This document shows, piece after piece, positions 36,095 to 44,382 of a DNA stretch of 64,000 nt. Positions within the stretch are counted from its first letter, which is position 1. The number at the start of each line of letters is the position of its first letter. The translations under genes were made by a program, and so were the position numbers. Below the pieces are notes generated by a model, which was given only the letters and a program-made list of their open reading frames with translations, was not told where the DNA came from and did not search any database. This DNA is from Nitratidesulfovibrio sp. SRB-5. Lineage in GTDB: Bacteria > Desulfobacterota > Desulfovibrionia > Desulfovibrionales > Desulfovibrionaceae. The stretch lies in NCBI RefSeq assembly GCF_019931275.1, contig NZ_JAIOTY010000002.1, positions 1,142,631 through 1,206,630 on the forward strand, in the 5' to 3' direction.

Positions 36095-37531
36095 ATGCGG
36101 CAGGAAGACACCATCGCCGCCATCGCCACCCCGCCCGGCCACGGGGGGGTGGGCATCATCCGCATCAGCGGGCCGGACAGCCATGCCATTCTGGGGCGGC
36201 TGTTCCTGCCCGCTTCGCCGCGTTTTGCCGGGTTCCGGCCCTGGACGCTGCACCGGGGCCGCGCGTGCGACGCCACGGGCGCACCGCTGGACGACGTGCT
36301 GGCCGTGGCCATGCCCGGCCCGCGCACCTTTACCGGCGAGGATGTGGCCGAAATCCACTGCCACGGCGGCCCTGCCGTGCTGGCGGCGGTGCTGGAGGCG
36401 GCCTGCGCCTGCGGGGCACGACTTGCCGGACGGGGCGAATTCACCCGGCGGGCCTTTCTGAACGGACGCATGGACCTGACCCAGGCCGAAGCCGTGGCCG
36501 AAATGATCGCCGCGCCCGCACAGGGCGGGCTGCGCTTGGCACAGGCCCGGTTGCAGGGGCTGCTGGGCACGCGAGTGGCGGAACTGCGGGCGCGCCTGCT
36601 GGACCTGCGCGCGCAACTGTGCGTGGCCGTGGACTTTCCGGAGGACGAGGTGGACTGCCTTGCCCCCGAGGCCTTCGTGGCCGAATGCGATGCCGTTGCC
36701 GCCGGGGTGCGCGGGCTGTTGTCCGCGCACGAGCGGGGCCGCTGCTGGCAGGAGGGCGCGCTGGTGGTGCTGGCCGGGCACGTCAATGCGGGCAAGTCCA
36801 GCCTGATGAACGCCCTGCTGGGGCGCCGCCGGGCCATCGTCACCGACATGCCCGGCACCACGCGCGATTTCATCGAGGAACCGGTGCAACTGGCCGGGCT
36901 GCCGGTGCGCCTGGTGGACACGGCAGGCCTTCGCGACACCGGCGACATCGTGGAACAGGAGGGCGTGCGCATCAGCCGCGACCTGGTGGCCCAGGCCGAC
37001 CTGGTCCTGCTGGTGGTGGACGCCGCCGCCGGGCTGGGCCATGCCGAGCGCGAACTGCTGCGCCACGTGCGCGACCAGCATGCCCAAGGGGGTAGGCCGG
37101 ACAGGCCGGGCGGGCGGGTGCTGGTGGTGCTGAACAAGACCGATCTTGCCGCCGAGGCCGGTGCCGCCTTCCGGTGCCCGACCGAGGTTGAGGGCTGCCC
37201 CTGCGTGGCCGTTTCCGCCCTGCGCGGGCTGGGCGTGGACGAACTGGCCGCCGCCGCGCGGGCCATGGTACTGGCCGGGCTTGGCGGTGACGATGCCGGC
37301 GGCGAGCCGGAATCCGGCGACCTTGCCCCCAACCTGCGCCAGGCCCAGGTGCTGCGCCGCGCGCTGGACGAACTGGACGCCCTGGTGGCGGATGTTCGCG
37401 CCGGGGTGCCCTACGACCTGTGTTCGGTGCGGCTGGACGGCGCTTGCGCCGTGCTCTCCGAAATCACCGGAGAGACCACCCCAGCAGAGGTGCTGGAACA
37501 TATTTTTTCTTCGTTCTGCATCGGGAAATAG
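36095..37531 (+). CDS. mnmE: tRNA uridine-34 modification GTPase MnmE
   Basis: A 478-residue GTPase which with MnmG modifies uridine 34 of certain tRNAs. The N-terminal tetrahydrofolate-binding domain starts with [22 protein letters not shown]. The G domain is inserted in a helical domain and has the P-loop GHVNAGKSS (the usual GRPNVGKSS is altered but keeps GxxxxGKS), the switch motif [13 protein letters not shown] and NKTD. The C-terminal FCIGK carries the catalytic cysteine. Length is typical. ATG 36095 follows ggggag. It ends the rpmH-rnpA-yidD-yidC-jag-mnmE cluster. Confidence 0.97.
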   Translation: MRQEDTIAAIATPPGHGGVGIIRISGPDSHAILGRLFLPASPRFAGFRPWTLHRGRACDATGAPLDDVLAVAMPGPRTFTGEDVAEIHCHGGPAVLAAVLEAACACGARLAGRGEFTRRAFLNGRMDLTQAEAVAEMIAAPAQGGLRLAQARLQGLLGTRVAELRARLLDLRAQLCVAVDFPEDEVDCLAPEAFVAECDAVAAGVRGLLSAHERGRCWQEGALVVLAGHVNAGKSSLMNALLGRRRAIVTDMPGTTRDFIEEPVQLAGLPVRLVDTAGLRDTGDIVEQEGVRISRDLVAQADLVLLVVDAAAGLGHAERELLRHVRDQHAQGGRPDRPGGRVLVVLNKTDLAAEAGAAFRCPTEVEGCPCVAVSALRGLGVDELAAAARAMVLAGLGGDDAGGEPESGDLAPNLRQAQVLRRALDELDALVADVRAGVPYDLCSVRLDGACAVLSEITGETTPAEVLEHIFSSFCIGK

Positions 37532-37543
37532 ATGTAATTCGTC

Positions 37544-37571
37544 TTGTAACGGGACCTTTGCGAAGTATACT
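37544..37571 (+). promoter_or_regulatory. candidate sigma-70 promoter for the Fe-S gene pair
   Basis: TTGTAA (37544-37549) and TATACT (37566-37571) are 16 bp apart, 12 bp after the mnmE stop codon. Transcription would start near 37578. Confidence 0.6.
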
Positions 37572-37584
37572 GCCCATCCGTCCC

Positions 37585-37602
37585 TTGTGACCTGCGTCAC
37601 TG
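37585..37602. promoter_or_regulatory. CRP/FNR-family operator (HcpR-like)
   Basis: TTGTGA-cctgcg-TCACTG matches the CRP/FNR-type palindrome TTGTGA-N6-TCACAA at 10 of 12 positions. This is the consensus described for HcpR in Desulfovibrio. It lies about 7-24 bp after the predicted transcription start, a position that suggests repression. Confidence 0.6.
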
Positions 37603-37659
37603 ACCGGAACCCGCCACCGTGCCACGCTGCACGCATGGCGGACACGCCACAGGAGTATC

Positions 37660-38463
37660 ATGTCCGATCGCGCTCCCTCTCCCTTCATCGTCAACGGTTG
37701 TCGCGGTACGACCGTTGCCTCCTCTCGCGGGGGCACCTGCCGCTTTTCCCTGCCCGTGCCGGAAGGCTTTCTGGCCCGGCTGGAGCGGGTGGTGGCCGAA
37801 AGCGGCTGGCCGGACTTCCTGCGCGACGTGGTGCGCGGTCCCATCCTGCACCACCATGCCTTCCGGGTGGCGGTGTCCGCGTGTCCCAACGGTTGTTCGC
37901 GCCCGCACATCGCGGACGTGGGCATCATCCGGGCCTGGACGCCGGGCCGCGCCTCCGATGCCTGCACCCGCTGCGGGTTGTGCGAGCGGCTGTGCCCCGA
38001 CCACGCCATGACGGTGGAAGAGGACGGGCCGCGCCTGCACCCCGAAAACTGTCTTTCCTGCGGGCTGTGCATCAAGCGCTGCCCGGAAAAGGCCCTGCCC
38101 GTGGCCCGCGAGGGCTGGCGGGTGGTGGTGGGCGGGCGCCTTGGGCGCCGCCCCCGGCTGGCCACCGAACTGGACGGGCTGGACGAAGTGCCCGGCGCTT
38201 CCGGCTTTCCCGGCCAGTCGCACCTGCTGGACGACGGCGGCGTGGTGCGCGCCCTGCGCAACGCGCTGGCGTGGTACATGCGCGAATACCGGCTGCACCT
38301 GCGCTTCGGCGACCTGGTGGCCTCCGACCCCGCCACGGCGGCGCGTCTGGCGGGCACCCTGCCGGGGCCGGTGCGCACCCCTGAAAAGATGCCCCCCATG
38401 CGCTTCGACACCCCCGACCCGGCAACCGGCGAAGGGGAGGGCGGGGCGGGTCAAACCCCGTAA
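37660..38463 (+). CDS. ferredoxin-like protein with a truncated siroheme-reductase motif
   Basis: A 267-residue soluble iron-sulfur protein. An N-terminal region ends in ACPNGCSRPHIADVGII, which resembles the second half of the siroheme-[4Fe-4S] site of nitrite/sulfite reductases. The first half of that cysteine set (C-x5-C) is not seen, so siroheme binding is doubtful. Two [4Fe-4S] ferredoxin motifs follow: CTRCGLCERLCP and CLSCGLCIKRCP. The C-terminal 100 residues show no known motif. The start is ATG 37660 with acaggag about 8 bases upstream. Together with the promoter and CRP/FNR operator, the site suggests control by redox or nitrosative stress. The NapH-like gene begins 17 bp downstream, so they probably work together in electron transfer. 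Confidence 0.85.
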   Translation: MSDRAPSPFIVNGCRGTTVASSRGGTCRFSLPVPEGFLARLERVVAESGWPDFLRDVVRGPILHHHAFRVAVSACPNGCSRPHIADVGIIRAWTPGRASDACTRCGLCERLCPDHAMTVEEDGPRLHPENCLSCGLCIKRCPEKALPVAREGWRVVVGGRLGRRPRLATELDGLDEVPGASGFPGQSHLLDDGGVVRALRNALAWYMREYRLHLRFGDLVASDPATAARLAGTLPGPVRTPEKMPPMRFDTPDPATGEGEGGAGQTP

Positions 38464-38480
38464 CTTCCCTTTTCGCGCGC

Positions 38481-40085
38481 ATGGCCAGCCATCCTCCCGA
38501 TTCCCGCCGCCCGCAGGCGGCAGCGGCACCGTCACACGACGGGGTAGATGCCTCGGCGAACTGTCCGGGGACCGGGGCAGACAACGGGATGGGCAGGGGG
38601 ACGGGCAGGGGCGTGGACACCGGGACTCCCACCGGGAACCAGCCGCCCATGCAGCCGCAATTCGACGATTCATTCCGGCCCGCGCCGTCGTGTCCGCCCC
38701 CCGCTGATGGGGCGGGCGGCGGTGCGGGCCGTGCCGCGTTCTGGTCCGTGGTCGTGCCCTGCCTGCTGGCCTTTGCCCTGCTGGCCGCCCACGCCGTGCG
38801 CTCCGGCGACTGGGGCACGGCGGCGGGGTGGGGTGTGCTGGCGGGGCTGGCCTGCACCCGGCTGGCCTGGGCGCGCCTGGTGGTGTGCGCCGCGCTGTTC
38901 GCCGGGGGGCTGTTCTGGGTGTCCGTGGGCGTTGACCTGGTGCGCTTCCGCATGGCCTTCGGCATGGACTGGGTGCGCCTTGCGGCCATCATGGCGACGG
39001 TCACCGGCCTGACCATGGCCGCATGGTGGCGGCTGACCGGCCAGGCCGGGGAACGACGCCATCACCTCGGCGCGGATGCCGCGTGGCCGAGGGCAATGGC
39101 CTTCCTGCTGGCCGCCGGGCTGCTGTGGCTGGCCCGCTGGCGCGCATCAGGCATCGTGTTGTTGCTGTCCGACCGCTTCCTGCCCGGCTCCGGGCCGCTC
39201 CAGATCGCCCTGGCCGGGGTGTATGCCGCGTGGGTGGCCGGGCTGCTGCTGGACCCCGCGCGGGCGCGCAAGGCCCGTCCGCGCCTGTGGGGGCTGTTTT
39301 CCGCCGTGTTCTTCGGCCAGCTGGCCCTGGGCCTGCTGGGCGCGCACCGCCTGCTGATGACCGGGGCGCTGCACCTGCCCGTGCCCGCGCTGATCCTGGC
39401 CGGGCCGCTGTACCGGGGCGAGGGCGTGTTCATGCTGGTGCTGTTCGGCGTCTCCGTGCTGCTGCTGGGCCCGGCGTGGTGCAGCCACCTGTGCTACATC
39501 GGCGCGTGGGACGATGCCTGCTCGCGCCTGCGCGGGGCAGGCGCGAAAGCGCAAGGCAAGGGCAGGAGGGGCAAGGGGCCCGCGCCCCTGCCGCGCTGGG
39601 CCGTGGTGCTGCGCTGGTGCCTGGCCGCCGGGGTGTTTGCCGCCGCCTTTCTCATGGGGCGGGCCGGGGTGCCGGTGGGCGTTGCCGCCACCGCCGCCGG
39701 GCTGTTCGGGCTGGCGGGGGTGGCGGTGATGGCGGGGCTGAGCACGCGCCGGGGCATGATGGTACACTGCACCGCCTTCTGCCCCATGGGCGCCGTGGGC
39801 AACCTGCTGGGGCGCATCGCGCCGTGGCGGCTGCGCGTGGGGCCGGGCTGCACCCGCTGCGGGGCCTGCCTTGCCGTCTGCCGGTACAACGCGCTGGATG
39901 CGCGGCGGCTGGAGGCCGGGCGGCCCGCCCTGTCCTGCACCCTGTGCCGCGACTGCATCGGCGTGTGCCGTCATGGCGCCATGCAGCTGACCCTGCCGGG
40001 CTTGTCTCCGGCAAGGGCATGGCGCGTCTTTGCCGTGCTGGCCGCCGTGCTGCACGCGGTATTCCTTAACGTGGCGCGCATGTAG
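38481..40085 (+). CDS. NapH/CcoG-like membrane polyferredoxin
   Basis: A 534-residue inner-membrane iron-sulfur protein. An unusual N-terminal 85 residues of polar low-complexity sequence precede about nine hydrophobic segments. The conserved membrane-face motifs WCSHLCYIGAWDDAC and HCTAFCPMGAVGNLLGR belong to the NapH/NosR family of quinol-oxidising electron carriers. Two C-terminal ferredoxin motifs (CTRCGACLAVC and CTLCRDCIGVC) would hold [4Fe-4S] clusters, and a last membrane segment ends the protein. No ribosome-binding site is seen at ATG 38481, so a later start (for instance at 38649) is possible. Sitting directly behind the ferredoxin gene, it may pass electrons from menaquinol to it. 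Confidence 0.88.
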   Translation: MASHPPDSRRPQAAAAPSHDGVDASANCPGTGADNGMGRGTGRGVDTGTPTGNQPPMQPQFDDSFRPAPSCPPPADGAGGGAGRAAFWSVVVPCLLAFALLAAHAVRSGDWGTAAGWGVLAGLACTRLAWARLVVCAALFAGGLFWVSVGVDLVRFRMAFGMDWVRLAAIMATVTGLTMAAWWRLTGQAGERRHHLGADAAWPRAMAFLLAAGLLWLARWRASGIVLLLSDRFLPGSGPLQIALAGVYAAWVAGLLLDPARARKARPRLWGLFSAVFFGQLALGLLGAHRLLMTGALHLPVPALILAGPLYRGEGVFMLVLFGVSVLLLGPAWCSHLCYIGAWDDACSRLRGAGAKAQGKGRRGKGPAPLPRWAVVLRWCLAAGVFAAAFLMGRAGVPVGVAATAAGLFGLAGVAVMAGLSTRRGMMVHCTAFCPMGAVGNLLGRIAPWRLRVGPGCTRCGACLAVCRYNALDARRLEAGRPALSCTLCRDCIGVCRHGAMQLTLPGLSPARAWRVFAVLAAVLHAVFLNVARM

Positions 40086-40312
40086 CGGAGCGCCGTGGCG
40101 CCGGGCTGTATGGCGCACGGGAGAACGTATCCGGCGGGTGTTCTCCGCCGCGCCAGTGTGCCGCCTCTCTTCCGGGGGTTTACGTAATCCGGCCCATCAT
40201 GTATGAATGCCGCCGCCGGAGCCACCGCGCGCTTCGTGCCTTTTCAGCCCCCCGCGCCGCCGGTCCCTCGCATCTCCGGCTCCGTGGACCGCGCCTTCAC
40301 GAGTGCCACCTG

Positions 40313-40918
40313 ATGAAGAAGATTCCCGAACGGTATCGGCGTAAGATCAGCAAGGACGAGATCAACGAGCTGCCCCTTGAGCGGTATGCGGGTGAAATCC
40401 GCATCGTCCGCAGCGAGGAGGAACTCGCTGATGCCGTCGACCGTCTGCGTGACGAGGACGTGCTGGGCTTCGACACCGAAACCCGCCCCACCTTCCGCAA
40501 GGGCAAGGTCAACCTGCCGTCGCTGGTGCAGCTTGCATGCAGCGACGTGGTCTACCTGTTCCAGCTCAACTGGCTGCCCTTTGGCGATGCGCTGGCCGCC
40601 GTGCTGTCCGACGCGGACATCGTCAAGACCGGCGTGGCCGTGCGCGACGACATCCGCGACTTGCAAAAGCTGTTCGCCTTCAACGACGCGGGCGTGGTGG
40701 ACCTGGGCGAGGTGGCGCGCGACTTGGGCCTTGAGACGCACGGTCTGCGCAACCTTGCCGCCAACTTTCTGGAAGTGCGCATTTCCAAGGGCGCCCAGTG
40801 TTCCAACTGGAGCAACCGCGAACTGGCCCCCCAGCAGGTGCTGTACGCCGCCACCGATGCCTGGGTCAGCCGCGAGATTCACCTGCGCATGCGCAGGCTG
40901 GGGCTCATCGACCGCTAG
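40313..40918 (+). CDS. 3'-5' exonuclease of the DEDDy (RNase D-like) family
   Basis: A 201-residue cytoplasmic exonuclease. The catalytic acids are visible: Asp54 and Glu56 in LGFDTETRPTF, an Asp in VAVRDDIRDL, and the Tyr/Asp pair in LYAATDAWVS, which marks the DEDDy subclass. There is no HRDC domain, so it is a stand-alone domain rather than full RNase D. Whether it acts on RNA or DNA cannot be told. ATG 40313 is chosen because the domain and the basic leader start there, though the ribosome-binding site is weak. The gene stands alone before the phosphate locus. Confidence 0.9.
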   Translation: MKKIPERYRRKISKDEINELPLERYAGEIRIVRSEEELADAVDRLRDEDVLGFDTETRPTFRKGKVNLPSLVQLACSDVVYLFQLNWLPFGDALAAVLSDADIVKTGVAVRDDIRDLQKLFAFNDAGVVDLGEVARDLGLETHGLRNLAANFLEVRISKGAQCSNWSNRELAPQQVLYAATDAWVSREIHLRMRRLGLIDR

Positions 40919-41030
40919 CCCGCCATCAGGCTGTCAGGCCGCTTTCCTCCGCCGCATCCTGCGCGCGTCCCCATGCATGGCATGGCGGCGCGCGTTTTGT
41001 TTTTTTCGCCTCTTCTTCGTTCCGCCGCCA

Positions 41031-41048
41031 TTGTCACGCCGTTGTCAC
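41031..41048 (+). promoter_or_regulatory. Pho box 1 (PhoB direct repeats)
   Basis: Two identical TTGTCAC heptamers (41031-41037 and 41042-41048) are spaced at an 11-bp period, the arrangement bound by PhoB. It lies about 165-180 bp before phoB. Confidence 0.75.
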
Positions 41049-41124
41049 CAAGGTGCGGCATGGGTGGTTGCGCCATGGCGGCATGCCCCGGAAATTCCTG
41101 TCGCCTTGGCAGTGCCGGGGAAAA

Positions 41125-41142
41125 ATGTCACATCCTTGTAAC
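41125..41142 (+). promoter_or_regulatory. Pho box 2 (PhoB direct repeats)
   Basis: ATGTCAC (41125-41131) and TTGTAAC (41136-41142) at an 11-bp period lie about 70-85 bp before phoB. A pair of Pho boxes here suggests that PhoB controls its own gene. Confidence 0.7.
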
Positions 41143-41210
41143 GGTGCAACCACGCATCCGTCACCGGCAACGCACATCTTCTCGGGCAGGAAAGCGCCAA
41201 GGAGTACCAC

Positions 41211-41903
41211 ATGACGAAAGAGCGCATTCTGGTGGTGGAAGACGACGAGGACATCCTGCAGTTGCTGACCTTCACCTTCGAATCCGCCGGGTTCGAGGTG
41301 CGCACGGCCACCACGGGGCGAGAAGGTCTGGAGATCGCGCTGCGGCAAAAGCCCGCGCTGGTTCTGCTGGACCTGATGCTGCCCGGCATGAGCGGCCTTG
41401 ACGTGTGCCGCGAACTGAAGCGCATGCCGGAAACGGAAGACGTGCCGGTAATCATGCTCACCGCGCGCGGCGAGGAAGTGGACCGCATCGTGGGGCTGGA
41501 ACTGGGCGCCGACGACTACGTGGTCAAGCCCTTCAGCCCGCGCGAACTGGTGCTGCGCATCCGTGCCGTGCTCAAGCGCGCGCAGGGCGTGGCCGAAAAC
41601 CCCCAGCGCTCGCAGTGGCAGGTCGACGGTCTGGCCCTGGACCTCGACGCGCACCGGGTGGAGGTGGACGGCGAGGAAGCCGCCCTGACCGCCACCGAAT
41701 TTCGCCTGCTGGCGGAACTGGTGCGCAACCGGGGCCGCGTGCGCACCCGCGACCAGTTGCTGAACACGGTGTGGGGCTACGAGTTCGAGGGGTACGCCCG
41801 CACGGTGGATACCCACGTGCGCAGGCTGCGCCAGAAGATCGGCGGCTACGCGGCCATGATCGAAACCATCCGGGGCGTGGGATACCGCTTCAAGGAACAG
41901 TAG
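41211..41903 (+). CDS. phoB: PhoB-like response regulator
   Basis: A 230-residue two-component regulator. The receiver domain has the acidic pocket EDDED (10-14), phospho-acceptor Asp54 in LLDLMLPG, and the switch Lys in DDYVVKPF. The C-terminal OmpR/PhoB winged helix ends with the recognition helix region ARTVDTHVRRLRQKI and the wing GVGYRFKE. Identification as PhoB rests on overall likeness, two upstream Pho boxes, and the downstream pstB and phoU. No phoR kinase gene follows, which is unusual. ATG 41211 follows aaggag. Confidence 0.92.
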   Translation: MTKERILVVEDDEDILQLLTFTFESAGFEVRTATTGREGLEIALRQKPALVLLDLMLPGMSGLDVCRELKRMPETEDVPVIMLTARGEEVDRIVGLELGADDYVVKPFSPRELVLRIRAVLKRAQGVAENPQRSQWQVDGLALDLDAHRVEVDGEEAALTATEFRLLAELVRNRGRVRTRDQLLNTVWGYEFEGYARTVDTHVRRLRQKIGGYAAMIETIRGVGYRFKEQ

Positions 41904-42147
41904 CCCCGGATTCCGGGCCACGGCCATGAACCGCAGGGCGGCCTGCATGGCGCGACCGTGACGCACCGCCGCAGTATGGCCCGCCGCATCACGCTGCGGG
42001 CACAGCGGCCCGGTACGGGCAGACCGCCCCAACACGTGCAAGCGGCCCGGCACGGGCACATCGGCCCCTGCGGCGGCATGCCCCCCTTTAGCCAAACGCC
42101 CCAATGCCCCCAACGCGCGGCGCGCCACGCGCCGCCGGGAACGAGAC

Positions 42148-42915
42148 ATGCCAGACAGCAAGAACGTGAAGATGCACGCGGCGTCGCTGAATTTCTACTA
42201 CGGCGACTTTCAGGCGCTGCACGACATAAACCTGGAATTCGAACGCAACCAGGTTACCGCGCTCATCGGGCCTTCGGGCTGCGGCAAGAGCACCTTTTTG
42301 CGGTGCCTGAACCGCATGAACGACCTCATCCCCATATCGCGCGTGGATGGCGAGATATGCCTCGACGGCATGAACATCCACGACGCCCGGCTGGACGTGG
42401 TGGAACTGCGCCGCCGCGTGGGCATGGTGTTCCAGAAGCCCAACCCCTTCCCCAAGTCCATCTTCGAGAACGTGGCCTACGGGCTGCGCGTCAACGGCGT
42501 GCGCGACAAGGAATACATCGCCGAAAAGGTGGAGCAGAGCCTGCGCCATGCCGCCCTGTGGGACGAGGTGAAGGACCGCCTGCACGAATCCGGGCTGGGT
42601 CTTTCTGGCGGCCAGCAGCAGCGCCTGTGCATCGCGCGGGCCCTGGCCGTGGAGCCCGAGGTGCTGCTGATGGACGAGCCCGCCTCCGCGCTGGACCCCA
42701 TCGCCACCCAGAAGATCGAGGAACTCATCCACATCCTGAAGAAGGACTACACCATCATCATCGTGACCCACAGCATGCAGCAGGCGGCCCGCGTCTCCGA
42801 CCTGACGGCCTTCTTCTACATGGGGAAACTGGTGGAGTGGGGCGCGACGGAAATGATGTTCACCCGGCCGCGCAACAAGCAGACCGAAGACTATATCACC
42901 GGCCGGTTCGGGTAG
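42148..42915 (+). CDS. pstB: phosphate ABC transporter ATP-binding protein
   Basis: A 255-residue ABC ATPase that drives the Pst high-affinity phosphate importer. It has Walker [10 protein letters not shown], the PstB hallmark [10 protein letters not shown], the Q-loop [11 protein letters not shown], the signature LSGGQQQR and Walker [13 protein letters not shown]; length matches PstB. ATG 42148 has gggaacgag upstream. The partner genes pstS, pstC and pstA are not in this window, so the importer is split across the genome, or those genes lie elsewhere. The gap to phoB (244 bp) carries gcggcccgg(t/c)acgggca duplicates near 42005-42060 and no clear promoter. Confidence 0.96.
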   Translation: MPDSKNVKMHAASLNFYYGDFQALHDINLEFERNQVTALIGPSGCGKSTFLRCLNRMNDLIPISRVDGEICLDGMNIHDARLDVVELRRRVGMVFQKPNPFPKSIFENVAYGLRVNGVRDKEYIAEKVEQSLRHAALWDEVKDRLHESGLGLSGGQQQRLCIARALAVEPEVLLMDEPASALDPIATQKIEELIHILKKDYTIIIVTHSMQQAARVSDLTAFFYMGKLVEWGATEMMFTRPRNKQTEDYITGRFG

Positions 42916-42975
42916 GGGGAGTTCTCGAATTGTCCTTTCGTCCGGGGGCTGACCGACCCGAAGGGCGCGAAGCGT

Positions 42976-43168
42976 GTCCGTTGGCGAGCTTGCGAGCCTT
43001 ACGGACATCGTGCGCAGAGCGGTCGAACTTCGTCTGCCATAGCTTTGCTGTCCTTATCCGTAAGACTCGCGCTACGCGCTCACCTAACGGCTAAGGCTCG
43101 GTCGAATACAACAAGAACGCGTTGCGGTCCTCATCCATAAGGCTCGAAGACTCGCCAACGGCTGAGGC
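42976..43168. repeat. imperfect repeat cluster between pstB and phoU
   Basis: The 330-bp gap 42916-43245 is lower in GC than its surroundings and holds related segments. One is an imperfect hairpin (42976-43006, gtccgt...acggac, with ggcgagcttgcgagcc inside). Two further direct copies (about 43050-43097 and 43127-43168) share gtcct(t/c)atcc(g/a)taag and aacggct(a/g)aggc. The hairpin's minus strand reads aggctcgcaagctcgccaacgg, close to the second copy's aggctcgaagactcgccaacgg. This could be a decayed mobile or regulatory RNA element. Confidence 0.55.
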
Positions 43169-43245
43169 ATACTCCCTCCTGTCAGGCTTGTTCTTCTTGC
43201 CGCGGAACGAAAATCCTGCTTTGACAACTCCCCCAGGAGAGTTCT

Positions 43246-43926
43246 GTGGAAACGCATTTTCACCAGCAATTGCAGAAACTTCGCCTGAAGGTGCTGGAAA
43301 TGGCCGCGCATTCGCAGACGGCCATCGAAACCGCCGTGCGCGCCTTGCAGCACCGCGATGCCGACGCCGCGCGTTCGGTCATCGCGGGTGACAAGCTCAT
43401 CAACACCATAGAGTGCGAGATCGACGAACTCAGCTTCCGGCTGCTGGCGCTGGACCAGCCCATGGCCGTGGACCTGCGCATCATCGTGGCCATCATGCGG
43501 GCCAGCATGCATCTGGAGCGGGTGGGCGACGAGGCCGTGAACATCGCCGAGGCGGCCATGTTCCTGGCATCCCGCCCGCCGTTGCCGGAAATGCCCAGCC
43601 TGAACGAACTGAGCACCCACGCCGTGGCCATGTTCCGCAAGGCGGTGGTGGCCTTCCGCGAAAGCGACGCCGGGCTGGCCCTTGAACTGCGCGTGCTGGA
43701 CAAGCGCTGCAACCAGTTGGACGTGCAGGTGCTGCGCGAATTGATGGACTACATGAGCCGCGAAAGTCCCGCCGTGGAGCGTTCGGTGCACACCATCCTT
43801 GTCTCGCGCAGTCTGGAGCGGGTGGGCGACCTGTCCACCAACGTGGGTGAAACGGTGATGTTCATCGTCGAAGGGCTGAACATCAAGCACAACTTCCAGA
43901 TCAATTCCGGCGGCGCGTGCGGCTAG
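43246..43926 (+). CDS. phoU: phosphate signalling protein PhoU
   Basis: A 226-residue soluble all-helical protein that links the Pst importer to PhoR/PhoB signalling. Two PhoU repeats are visible, each with the metal-binding ExxxD-type motif: HLERVGDEAVNIAE (about 90-103) and SLERVGDLSTNVGE (about 190-203). The start is GTG 43246, six bases after aggag. It lies 330 bp behind pstB and is followed by a strong terminator, closing the phoB-pstB-phoU group. Confidence 0.95.
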   Translation: METHFHQQLQKLRLKVLEMAAHSQTAIETAVRALQHRDADAARSVIAGDKLINTIECEIDELSFRLLALDQPMAVDLRIIVAIMRASMHLERVGDEAVNIAEAAMFLASRPPLPEMPSLNELSTHAVAMFRKAVVAFRESDAGLALELRVLDKRCNQLDVQVLRELMDYMSRESPAVERSVHTILVSRSLERVGDLSTNVGETVMFIVEGLNIKHNFQINSGGACG

Positions 43927-43953
43927 CGCGCTGCACTGCCTTGCATCGGCATG

Positions 43954-43984
43954 GCGGGGCTGCCCAAGGGCGGCCCCGCTTTGC
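43954..43984 (+). terminator. terminator of the phosphate locus
   Basis: Nested arms gcggggc/gccccgc and gccc/gggc form one long hairpin followed by tttgcatt, 27 bp after the phoU stop codon. Confidence 0.85.
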
Positions 43985-44100
43985 ATTCGCGGGCGGCTGC
44001 GGTATGCTATTGCCCCGTCGCCCGCCGGATTGCCGGAAGGGGGCGACACATCCCATACACCCTTGCGGCCCGCACCTGCGGCACCCGCCCCGGAGACCCG

Positions 44101-44382
44101 ATGACCCAATACGGCAAGCGTACCGTGCAGTTTTCCGTAACGCCGGAAGAAGCCCCCGGCCTTGTGCGCCGCATAGGCGAGCAGATGGCCGATGGCGTGA
44201 TTACCCTGGAAGGCCGTTCCATAGAGATCGACGGCTTCGAGAGCATCGGCATTTCGCTGAAGCGCACCGGCGACAAGCTGCGCGCCCGCGTCAAGGTGAA
44301 GTTTCCCAAGCGGCCCGGCGAGGTGGGTGACGCGGGCGAGGTGGGCAGCGATGCCGATGACAGTGACGGGGATGACGATTAG
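44101..44382 (+). CDS. amphi-Trp-domain small protein
   Basis: A 93-residue soluble protein. The segment QFSVTPEEAPGLVRRIGEQMADG, cut here as PEEAPGLVRRIGEQMADG, followed by ITLEGRSIEIDG and a beta strand ISLKRTGDKLRARVKVKF, matches my recollection of the amphi-Trp domain, a small domain that occurs with the GAK system. This copy lacks tryptophan, so it is a divergent member. The tail after residue 72 is acidic (DADDSDGDDD). ATG 44101 follows cggag. Its end overlaps the start of the CofD-like gene by about 32 bp, so the two are co-translated. Confidence 0.65.
   Translation: MTQYGKRTVQFSVTPEEAPGLVRRIGEQMADGVITLEGRSIEIDGFESIGISLKRTGDKLRARVKVKFPKRPGEVGDAGEVGSDADDSDGDDD

Noticed and set aside
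32363-37645. An open frame of about 1760 codons on the minus strand
   Set aside because: It lies antisense across yidD, yidC, jag and mnmE, all well-supported genes. Long antisense frames are common in high-GC DNA with strong third-position bias; composition is His/Gly/Ala-rich without domains.
42930-43094. Possible small coding gene in the pstB-phoU gap
   Set aside because: Short frames on both strands lack ribosome-binding sites and overlap repeat copies; no domain is visible.
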